From Gemmata palustris (GTDB taxonomy: Bacteria > Planctomycetota > Planctomycetia > Gemmatales > Gemmataceae): a DNA stretch of 64,000 nucleotides. The stretch spans positions 4,216,001 to 4,280,000 of the forward strand of contig NZ_JAGKQQ010000001.1 in assembly GCF_017939745.1 (NCBI RefSeq), given 5' to 3'. A program made the position numbers and the translations under genes. Below the pieces are notes generated by a model. The model searched no databases. It was given only the letters and a program-made list of their open reading frames with translations, and had not been told where the DNA came from. Shown in pieces: positions 35,094 to 42,723 of this stretch (its first letter is position 1; the number at the start of each line of letters is the position of its first letter).

Positions 35094-36746
35094 ATGATGG
35101 TTCACCCGCTGTTCAGCCCCGAAATCAAGCTGATGCTCGCGGAGAAGAACTCCGCGGGGTTGCGGGAGTTCTGCGAATCGCTGCACCCCGCGACCGTGGC
35201 CGAAGCGCTCGACGACGACCTCACCCCGGAACAGATTTGGGAGATCATCAGTACCGCGAGCATCCGCACCCAGGCGTCCGTGTTCGAGTACCTCACGCCG
35301 GCGCAGCAGGTGCTGATGGCGGAGAAGGCGCGCCCCCAGATGGGCCAGTTGCTCACCAAGATGTCGCACGACGACCGCGTGGACCTGCTGCGCCGGCTGC
35401 CCGGCCGCGTGACCGAGGCCATCATGCGGCTGGTGGACGAGGCCGACCGCAAGGACATCGCGACGCTGTTCCAGTACGGCGAGAACACCGTCGGCGCGCT
35501 GATGACGACGGACTACGCTTGGCTCCCGGGCACGCTCACCGCGGCCGAAGCCATCGACCAGCTCCGCCAACAGGCGCCGGACCGCGAAACGATCTACTAC
35601 ATCTATGTGCTCGATGACCCGCTCCGGCGCGCCGACGGGTCGCTCAGCCCGCGCCGGCTCCTGGGCGTCGTTTCGCTCCGCGACCTGATCCTCGCGCCCC
35701 GGCACGCGCTCATCCGCGAGCTGATGGAAACGGACCTCGTCACGCTCCGCTACGACGACGACCAGGAGGCGGTCACGCAGCTCTTCGCCCGGTACGACTT
35801 CCTCGCGTCGCCCGTGGTGGACGACCAGTTCGGGCTGCTCGGGATCGTCACCCACGACGACGTGCTCGACGTCGTGCGCGAGGAGGCCACCGAGGACATG
35901 CAGCGCCAGGCGGCCCTCGGGCCGATCGAGGGCGACTACCTGAACGCGAGCTTCTACCGCGTGTGGCGCAGCCGCGTGAAGTGGCTCGCCGTGCTGTTCG
36001 TCGCGGAACTGTTCACGTTCACCGTGATGGAGGGGTTCGAGGAACTGATCGCGGCCGTGGTCGTCCTGGCGCTGTTCGTCCCGCTGTGCATCTCGACGGG
36101 CGGCAACTCCGGTACGCAGGCCGCGACGCTCGTGACGCGGGCGATGGCCCTGGGGTACGTCGGCCCGCGCGACTGGAAACGGGTGCTGCGCCGCGAACTC
36201 ATGATGGGGCTGGCGCTGGGCGGCGCGCTGGGCGCGATCGCGTTCGTGCGCGGGGCGCTCACCCCGAGTGACACGCGGAGCGGCCCGCGGAGGGTGAAGG
36301 AGGAGTTTTCCGTCCGGGTGCCCGCGGGGACCGCCCTGCCCGCGCAAGAAGGGGCGTCGCTCTGGGGCGGGAAATACTGGGACGTGCCCCTCGAAGCGGG
36401 AACCCCGCAAACGACGAAGATGGAAAAGAACGCGCGCGTCCGGCTGCCCGAGGGAATGAAGGATCTCGACCCGCCCGCGAAGCAAGCCGACGGTTGGGTG
36501 TACCAGTTCCCCGCGGAATGCGAGGTGCGCACCGAGCCGGTCAGCCGGTGGCGGCTCGGCGCGGCGATCTCGATCGCGGTGCTCGGGATCTGCCTCTGGG
36601 GGACACTGATCGGGTGCGTGATTCCGCTCATCATTCGACAACTCGGCGGCGACCCCGCAATTGCGTCCGGCGCACTTGTCGCGACAATCGTGGACGTGAG
36701 TGGCATCGCGATCTTCTTTTCCGCCGCGTGGGTCATTTTGTTGTGA
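35094..36746 (+). CDS. mgtE: MgtE-type Mg2+ transporter with an extracytoplasmic insertion
   Basis: The 550-residue protein has the MgtE N domain (from about residue 10, with LTKMSHDDRVDLLRRLPG), two CBS domains (about 130-270), a plug helix and a five-helix membrane channel. The signature ISTGGNSGTQAATLVTRAMA is present. Typical MgtE proteins are about 450 residues. The excess lies between membrane segments at about residues 390-484 (GALTPSDTRSG to RTEPVSRWRLG) and looks like an SH3-like extracytoplasmic insert. It imports Mg2+ and is gated by cytoplasmic Mg2+. The start may be either of two adjacent ATGs (35094 or 35097). Confidence 0.9.
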   Translation: MMVHPLFSPEIKLMLAEKNSAGLREFCESLHPATVAEALDDDLTPEQIWEIISTASIRTQASVFEYLTPAQQVLMAEKARPQMGQLLTKMSHDDRVDLLRRLPGRVTEAIMRLVDEADRKDIATLFQYGENTVGALMTTDYAWLPGTLTAAEAIDQLRQQAPDRETIYYIYVLDDPLRRADGSLSPRRLLGVVSLRDLILAPRHALIRELMETDLVTLRYDDDQEAVTQLFARYDFLASPVVDDQFGLLGIVTHDDVLDVVREEATEDMQRQAALGPIEGDYLNASFYRVWRSRVKWLAVLFVAELFTFTVMEGFEELIAAVVVLALFVPLCISTGGNSGTQAATLVTRAMALGYVGPRDWKRVLRRELMMGLALGGALGAIAFVRGALTPSDTRSGPRRVKEEFSVRVPAGTALPAQEGASLWGGKYWDVPLEAGTPQTTKMEKNARVRLPEGMKDLDPPAKQADGWVYQFPAECEVRTEPVSRWRLGAAISIAVLGICLWGTLIGCVIPLIIRQLGGDPAIASGALVATIVDVSGIAIFFSAAWVILL

Positions 36747-36823
36747 GGTTCTGACCAACTTCTGAAACGGGAGTTTCAGTTAGACAGACGACCGATTACC
36801 CCGTGCGCGGCTCGGCCCTTGTA

Positions 36824-37052
36824 ACGAGCCGCGACCGCAAAGGGCGGAAGGCACGGTAACCCGTGGCACGCTGTGCCTCGTAACGAGCCGCGACCGCCAG
36901 GGAGCGGGGTAGCGATTCCCGGTTCCTTTGTGCGCCGGGCTCAAGGGAGTCGCTGCCCCGCTCCCTGGCGGTCGCGGCTCGTTTGCCCGCAACACTCGTG
37001 ATGCGCCTGATTCCGGCGCCCACGCGCCCACGCCCTTGCGGTCGCGGCCCGA
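36824..37052. repeat. Family A repeats after mgtE
   Basis: Two forward cores (36824-36845 and 36883-36908, the latter with the variant CGCCAGGGAGCG) and two reverse cores (36956-36981 and a partial one at 37029-37052) are present. The remaining sequence to 37158 includes AATTGTTAGCCAATTGT near 37101-37117, which resembles motifs near 21400-21545. Confidence 0.85.
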
Positions 37053-37158
37053 CGATCCCGACACGAGGCTAACATTGGCTAACTTTTTTGCCCCCCGCCA
37101 ATTGTTAGCCAATTGTCGCAAACACAAGAAAGCACAGTACAAAGGGCGCGCAGAGATC

Positions 37159-37295
37159 GCACAGGGCTTCCGCCCTGTGCTACGTAAGACGGCCCCTCCG
37201 GGGCGAAGACCAAGACCTCGGCGATGACCAAGACCTTCAGTGCCTTTCCGCCCCGGAGGGGCCGGCGTTTGTAGCACAGGGCGGAAGCCCTGTGC
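37159..37295. repeat. Family B palindrome, copy 2
   Basis: The arms start with CACAGGGCTTCCGCCCTGTG (about 37160) and end with its mirror arm at 37272-37295. The inner GGCCCCTCCGGGG mini-hairpin is present in both arms. The loop between arms is about 45 bp, shorter than in the other copies. Confidence 0.9.
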
Positions 37296-37389
37296 ATCTA
37301 CTACCCTGTGCGCCCTGAGCCTCCTTCTAATGACAGAACCGGCGCGTGGGTGCCGGCGCGTGAAATTCGGGCACTCGATCCCACCTCGT

Positions 37390-37808
37390 TGTCCACCCTT
37401 GGCCATAGCGCAAATATGCGCTATGGCCAGCGCAAGTCGTTGTGGCGCAACGACCGGTCACACCGGCCACCCTGGTCACACCCTTTTGGAAATCTCTGCT
37501 GCGCACCGACCACCATTCCGGGAAACCCACTGGTCTGCTGATCGCGGGGAGCGTGGTTCTCGGTGCTGTCCCCTTACAAGAGGTGAACCCATGATTCGCG
37601 ATTACGATCTTCCCGTCGCGTTAGCGAATGCGAGATTGATTGCACAGGCCAGATAAAAAGTGACCCGAGTGGTCGGTTACCCATTTTCTATCGCAGTGTT
37701 TGCCGCCATAGAAAGGGTGTGACCAGGGTGGCCGGTGTGACCGGTCGTTGCGCCACAACGACTTGCGCTGGCCATAGCGCATATTTGCGCTATGGCCAAG
37801 GGTGGACA
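37390..37808. mobile_element. Unclassified element: 97-bp perfect inverted repeats around 225 bp
   Basis: The arms 37390-37486 and 37712-37808 are identical in reverse orientation over 97 bp, with no mismatch. Each arm contains two inner hairpins: TGGCCATAGCGCA-AATA-TGCGCTATGGCCA and GTCGTTG-TGGCG-CAACGAC. The 225-bp interior holds no full gene, but has a 21-codon frame at 37591-37656 beginning MIRDYDLPVALANARLIAQA, with AGGTG 5 bases upstream. Its layout is that of a MITE or a minimal transposable cassette. No matching transposase lies in the window. Confidence 0.7.
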
Positions 37809-37880
37809 GCGAGTGCTTTGCTTCCGGGGTCGCGGAGGGCTCACCCACAACTCAAAAACAGGCCCGGCCGTGAGTTGCGG

Positions 37881-38591
37881 TCAAACAACGGCCGACATTC
37901 GTGTAGTATGCCAAGCGTGGATGAGACCCGTCTGGAGGAACAGCACGGGCGCCTCGAAGCCGCCCGACGCGATGATTGCGCTCACTTGGTCCAGCGGTAG
38001 GAGGGCCACGTCCCGGGCGTAAGCCACGCGAAGGGCTTCGAGTTTATCCGGAGGGGAACCCGTTTCTCGCATCAGCCGGAGCCAGACCTCGAGCAGATTA
38101 TGATACGTCGCAGAAGTCACATCAGAAGCCAAATCCGCGCTCACCAAATGTCCACTCGGCCGGAGGCGTTTGGCGATCGACCGGAAGAATTGGGACCGCG
38201 CATCGGGGTCGAGAATGAAGTGTGAAACGAGCAGAGACGTGGCCGCGTCGAAAGGCTCAGAAGGCGGGAGCGAATCGAGGTAGCCCTCGTGGAAGACGCA
38301 CCGCGACGCGACGCCGCACTCCTCGGTCCGGCGCCGGCACACGTCCAGCATCGGGGCCGAAGGTTCCACCGCGGTGAAGCGCCACCGGGGGAACTTCTGG
38401 GCGAGGTAGATCACCTCCGAACCGGTCCCCGCGCCGACGCACAGGATTCGCGCCTCGGCGGGCAGGTCGGCGAGCACCGCGCTGATGAGCAGATGCAGCG
38501 CGTCGCGCATGGGAGCCAGTTTCGCGAACCGTTTGTCGTATTCAGAGGCGTGATTCTGATCGAAAATCACAGACGGATCTTGACGCTGCAT
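37881..38591 (-). CDS. Class I SAM-dependent methyltransferase
   Basis: The 236-residue product has motif I ILCVGAGTGSEV (about residues 49-60), a following VEPSAPMLDVCRRR acidic strand end, and a motif III-like LRPSGHLVSAD, all typical of class I methyltransferases. The N-terminal residues 1-45 are helical and may be a lid. It is cytoplasmic and its substrate is unknown. The annotated ATG starts MQRQDPSVIFDQNHASEYDKRF, in keeping with similar small-molecule methyltransferases of the UbiE/COQ5 group. Confidence 0.85.
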   Translation of the reverse strand: MQRQDPSVIFDQNHASEYDKRFAKLAPMRDALHLLISAVLADLPAEARILCVGAGTGSEVIYLAQKFPRWRFTAVEPSAPMLDVCRRRTEECGVASRCVFHEGYLDSLPPSEPFDAATSLLVSHFILDPDARSQFFRSIAKRLRPSGHLVSADLASDVTSATYHNLLEVWLRLMRETGSPPDKLEALRVAYARDVALLPLDQVSAIIASGGFEAPVLFLQTGLIHAWHTTRMSAVV

Positions 38592-38743
38592 AACGAACCC
38601 GAGTGTATGTGGGGGGCACGAAGGAATGATGCCGCCTCACTCGTGCAGCCTTTCAGATTCTGTCACACTTTGTCAAACTTCGTCGCACCGCAACAGTCTT
38701 GTTCGACGTGAACCGCTCTATTTGTCGTGCCAAGCAAACTCTT

Positions 38744-39604
38744 TCACCAATCTCCCAAAACTTCCCCACCATTCGGAGTGACCGCACCCCAAAAAATTGA
38801 TGGCAAAATGGTCGGGGAAACGGTCCGCGCGCTGCCGTCCAACATCCCGATTATCATCCCGCTCGCGTGAGGAGTTTGCAGGGCGCGGTAATCGCACTGG
38901 TCCAACGGCGGGGCGGTTTGAAACGTGAGTCCAGCAATGGATGGATTAGTCCCGTTCGGCCCTATGATCGGTTTAATATCGGCGACCAGCGGATCTGCGA
39001 ATGCGGCCCGCCGAAGAGGAGGGCTCGCGCAAGGGATGACATTCCCCTGACTGTCCAGGCAGGGGAACCAGGGAGTCGCCCATTCGCTCGCGACGGAGCC
39101 GCACTGCGCGTACCTCTCGCCGTAAGCGATTGTGTTGGAACTCCCATCCGGGCAGCCCGCGGGCAACCGCGTTCCCGCGCGCAGCACCTGGTAATTCGCG
39201 GCGTAACTAATGTTTCCGTAAATTTCGTCGGTTTGCTCCGTAGGTGCCGTGAGCAGACTCGGATCTGCCGGGGACCGATACGCCACCACGAATGGGATCG
39301 GGCTGCTGCCACTCTTGGTCAGCGTGTTTTGTGCTTCGAGGTACGGAAGGAGCAGTTCAAAAGGTGACTTGCTGACAACTAAGGGTACAGGCGATCCGTA
39401 CCCGGGCAGCGCCTCGGCGTTTGCCGACGTGTAATTGTGCGTGGCCAAGACCACCTGTTTCATCTTGTTCAAACTCTGCATCCGAATCGCCGCCGCGCGA
39501 ACCTTTTGGACCGCGGGAATCAGCAGCCCGATGAGAATCCCAATAATGGCGATCACGACCAGGATCTCGATCAGTGTAAAACCGCAATTTTGACGACGCG
39601 GCAT
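38744..39604 (-). CDS. DUF1559 pseudopilin-like protein
   Basis: The 286-residue product begins with a leader ending in Gly, then [18 protein letters not shown] as the pilin-like helix (Gly at the -1 cleavage position). DUF1559 features follow, with [20 protein letters not shown] and the C-terminal [16 protein letters not shown]. It is processed by a prepilin peptidase, if one is present, and held in the membrane by its helix. The start ATG at 39604 has GAGGGG about 10 bases upstream. A strong promoter-like pair lies just upstream (39647-39675). Confidence 0.9.
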   Translation of the reverse strand: MPRRQNCGFTLIEILVVIAIIGILIGLLIPAVQKVRAAAIRMQSLNKMKQVVLATHNYTSANAEALPGYGSPVPLVVSKSPFELLLPYLEAQNTLTKSGSSPIPFVVAYRSPADPSLLTAPTEQTDEIYGNISYAANYQVLRAGTRLPAGCPDGSSNTIAYGERYAQCGSVASEWATPWFPCLDSQGNVIPCASPPLRRAAFADPLVADIKPIIGPNGTNPSIAGLTFQTAPPLDQCDYRALQTPHASGMIIGMLDGSARTVSPTILPSIFWGAVTPNGGEVLGDW

Positions 39605-40147
39605 GTATTATTCCCCTCTACCCAAGGCTATCACCGACGGGTGCAACTTGTAGCTGGTAGCGAGGTGGCTGTCAAGACCCGACAGAACCATTGACAATTT
39701 ATTCAGCAACATACCTTACAGTTCCAGCCCTACACAGAACTGGACGGTAAATATCACCGTGCCGTTGATGACGACGGCTCAATAAATGACGATTTCGATA
39801 CCACATGAACTTCAATTATTAATAATGTCAACTGCCCACCGACCGGCTGGCCCGTGCGTTGATGCAGTTGACGGCAACTTGTACCGTACCGGGAACGTTC
39901 TGCCACTGGTCGGGATACTGATCCGTCCCGCCCAGAAGAACTCTCGAGGCCACCCCGATTGTGACGACAGGGTCGGCGGCTTCGGTGCTCGCCGCGGGAA
40001 CGTACCTTCCGCCCTCCTCAAACTTCGTCGCCCCAGTGTGGCACGCGCACCGGTTCGATTGCAACCGAAGGTTTAATGAGAGCGAAATCATGGAACGCTC
40101 ATCGCCCCGCGGTTACACTCGTCGCAACGCCCTTCGGAGGAACACAC
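39605..40147. other. Divergent gap with promoter for the pseudopilin gene
   Basis: This A+T-rich gap separates the pseudopilin gene and the TPR gene. The pseudopilin promoter is listed separately. A minus-strand frame around 39836-40036 encodes EEGGRYVPAASTEAADPV and VPGTVQVAVNCIN, but it has no supported start and matches nothing I know. It may be a remnant. Confidence 0.4.
39647..39675 (-). promoter_or_regulatory. Sigma70-like promoter for the second pseudopilin gene
   Basis: On the minus strand, TTGACA (39675-39670), a 17-base spacer and TACAAG (39652-39647) form a near-consensus pair, with the gene start about 43 bases downstream of the -10 box. The gap is A+T rich around it. Confidence 0.65.
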
Positions 40148-41461
40148 GTGCGGACCCGAATCGCTCTCGCCTGCGTGCTCGTTGCGCTCGCGCTCCCCGC
40201 GCCCGCCCAACCGAAACCGGACGACGCGCGGGGCCTCGTTGAAAGCGGCCACGAATTGCTCCAGAAAGAGAATTACAAAGAAGCGATTAAATGCTTCACG
40301 AAGGCTATCGAACTCGACGCGAAGTACGTACCGGCCTACATTCGTCGCGGCCACGCACGGGAGCAAATGGGCGACTACCCTGCGGCAATCAAAGACTATA
40401 CCAAAGCCATTGAGATCGATCCAAAGAGTGCCGATGCATTTGGGCGCCGCGGAGTAGCCCGGGGTAAGAACGACGACCTGTTCGAGGCAATTGAGGATTT
40501 CAATAAAGCGATCGAACTCGACCCGAAGTGCGCGCCTTCGTTTTACAACCGCGGGGCTGCCAGAGGGCGCTTGGGCTGGACCGAAAAAGCTATCGCGGAC
40601 TTTACCGAAACGATACGCCTCGACCCTCAGTTCGCGCTCGCTTTTTATTGCCGCAGCACGGATCTGTTCGGGCAAGGCAAAATCGACGCGGCCCTCGCGG
40701 ACTTAAATGAGGCGATCCGACTCGACCCGAAATACGCCCCCGCGTTCTACCAGCGTGGCTACGTGTACGCGAACCAAGGCAAACCCGATCGGGCGCTGGC
40801 AGACTTTAACAAGACGATCGAACTCGACCCGAAGTACGCTCCCGCGTTCTCGGACCGGGGCACCCTGCTCCAGTTGCAGAGAAAGTTCGATGAGGCACTC
40901 GCCGACTTCAATGAAGCCGTTCGGCTCGATCCCAAGAACCCGGTTCCGCTCCTACAAAGGAGCGAGTGCCACATGCAGCAGGCCACCGACATCGACGCCG
41001 CACTCAAAGATGCAGACGCGGCCATCAAACTCGATCCCAAAGACCCCGAGGCGTTTGTCCAGCGCGGACGGGCACAAGCGTGCCGCGCCGATTGGACTTC
41101 TGCCCGAACCGCTTTCGATGAGGCGGTCCGACTCGGCCCCAATAGCGCCAGCGCTCACACCTATCGAGCGATTTTCCTAGCGCGCTGCTCGGATGAAAAA
41201 TTCCGGGACAGCGTTCAGGCGTTTAAGGACGCGGACCGTGCCTGTGAATTGACTGATTACAAAAGCGCGAACGCGCTCGAAGCAATGGCATCGGGCACGG
41301 CCGCGATCGGCGATTTCCCCGGAGCCGTCAAGTGGATGAAACAGGCGCTCGAAGACCCCAAGTACAAAAAATTGGCCCCCCACGCCCAGGCAATGTTGGC
41401 CTCATACGAGGCGAGCAAACCATATTACTTTCCCCCGCGCGTCCCCCGCGTCACGGATTGA
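40148..41461 (+). CDS. Secreted TPR-repeat protein
   Basis: The 437-residue product starts with a signal peptide (VRTRIALACVLVALALPAPA) and then about 10-11 tetratricopeptide repeats of 34 residues (for example YKEAIKCFTKAIELDAKYVP and ADLNEAIRLDPKYAPAFYQRG), covering residues 30-390. TPRs form a right-handed superhelix for protein binding. It is probably periplasmic. GTG at 40148 was chosen because GGAGG lies 7 bases upstream and the signal peptide begins there; an in-frame ATG at 40076 gives an unsupported leader. It converges with the isocitrate dehydrogenase gene, 6 bp from its end. Confidence 0.86.
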   Translation: MRTRIALACVLVALALPAPAQPKPDDARGLVESGHELLQKENYKEAIKCFTKAIELDAKYVPAYIRRGHAREQMGDYPAAIKDYTKAIEIDPKSADAFGRRGVARGKNDDLFEAIEDFNKAIELDPKCAPSFYNRGAARGRLGWTEKAIADFTETIRLDPQFALAFYCRSTDLFGQGKIDAALADLNEAIRLDPKYAPAFYQRGYVYANQGKPDRALADFNKTIELDPKYAPAFSDRGTLLQLQRKFDEALADFNEAVRLDPKNPVPLLQRSECHMQQATDIDAALKDADAAIKLDPKDPEAFVQRGRAQACRADWTSARTAFDEAVRLGPNSASAHTYRAIFLARCSDEKFRDSVQAFKDADRACELTDYKSANALEAMASGTAAIGDFPGAVKWMKQALEDPKYKKLAPHAQAMLASYEASKPYYFPPRVPRVTD

Positions 41462-41467
41462 CGGCAC

Positions 41468-42484
41468 CTACGCCCCCAGGTTCTTGATGATCTGGTCGGT
41501 GATGGTCGCGGTGGTGCCCGTACCGCCGATGTCACCGGTCAGCCCGATGCCGGCCTGGAGCGTTTTGATGACGGCTTGCTCGATCCGGGCACCGGCCACC
41601 TTGTGCCCCACGTGCTCGAGCAGCAGCGCGGCGCTGCGGATCACCGCGATCGGGTTCGCGATCCCCTTCCCCGCGATGTCCGGCGCGCTCCCGTGGACCG
41701 CCTCGAACACCGCGAACCGCGTGCCCAGGTTCGCGCCCGGCACCAGCCCCAGCCCGCCGCCCGGCCCCGGCCCGCCGATCAGCCCCGCCGCGAGGTCCGA
41801 GATCACGTCGCCGAACAGGTTCTCCATCACCAGCACGTCGAAGTTCGACGGGTCCATCGCCAGTTCCAGGCACACGTTGTCGATCGGCTTTTCCTCGAAC
41901 TGGATGAACGGGTAGTCGTCCGCCACAGTCCGGGCGCACTCCAAAAACAGCCCGTCCGAGAGGCGCATCACGTCCGCCTTGTGGCAGAACGTGACCAGTT
42001 GCCGCCCGCGGTGCCGGGCCAGCTCGAACGCGAACTGCACGATCCGCTCGGCCGCGGCGCGCGTGATGAGCCGCACGCTCTCCACCACGCCGGGCACCAC
42101 CTCGTGCTCCAGCCCCGCGTACAGCCCCTCGGTGTTCTCGCGAACGACGATCAGATCGACCTTCTCGTAGGGCGTCTTGATGCCGGGTAGCGTGTTCACC
42201 GGGCGCACGCTCGCGAACAGCCCCAATCCCTGCCGGAGCCGCACGTTAATCGAGCGGTACCCCTTCCCGATGGGCGTCGTACACGGCCCCTTGAGCGCGA
42301 CGCGGTACCGGCGGATCATCTCCAGCGTTTCTTCGGGCAGCGGCTCGCCGAACTGCTCCGCCGCGGGGATGCCGGCGGGCGCCTTCACCCAGTCGACCTT
42401 CACGCCGGTAGCGGCCACCACGCGGCACGCGGCCTGGGTCACTTCCGGGCCGATCCCGTCGCCTTCGATCAACACGATCTGCAT
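41468..42484 (-). CDS. NAD-dependent isocitrate dehydrogenase family protein
   Basis: The 338-residue product is of the isocitrate/isopropylmalate dehydrogenase family. It shows EGDGIGPEVT at the N-terminus, RENTEGLYAGLEHE (substrate-binding loop), KADVMR, the catalytic NLFGDVISDLAAGL, and GTAPDIAGK-like HGSAPDIAGKGIANP. The NTEGLYAG loop and length fit the NAD-dependent isocitrate dehydrogenase type, the citric-acid-cycle step from isocitrate to 2-oxoglutarate. 3-Isopropylmalate dehydrogenase is less likely because its loop differs. ATG at 42484 opens MQIVLIEGDGIGPE. Confidence 0.9.
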   Translation of the reverse strand: MQIVLIEGDGIGPEVTQAACRVVAATGVKVDWVKAPAGIPAAEQFGEPLPEETLEMIRRYRVALKGPCTTPIGKGYRSINVRLRQGLGLFASVRPVNTLPGIKTPYEKVDLIVVRENTEGLYAGLEHEVVPGVVESVRLITRAAAERIVQFAFELARHRGRQLVTFCHKADVMRLSDGLFLECARTVADDYPFIQFEEKPIDNVCLELAMDPSNFDVLVMENLFGDVISDLAAGLIGGPGPGGGLGLVPGANLGTRFAVFEAVHGSAPDIAGKGIANPIAVIRSAALLLEHVGHKVAGARIEQAVIKTLQAGIGLTGDIGGTGTTATITDQIIKNLGA

Positions 42485-42723
42485 GGGAATCCTCTGCGGA
42501 GCGGGGCCTTCTGATCAGAATGCCGGTCGGACCCCGATCCGGCAAGCGGCTATCCGTTGAGTCGTGGCGCGAGTTTATGCCCGGGGCGTGATCGGCACGC
42601 GGTCCGGGCGCGCGGAATGACTCCCACTTCGCGGAACTGAATCTGGTAAACTACTCTCTAAGTTAGGACATTCTGTCGCCGCCCCCGGTGCCCACAACCG
42701 GGAGGGAGAGCCGGAGATACTTG

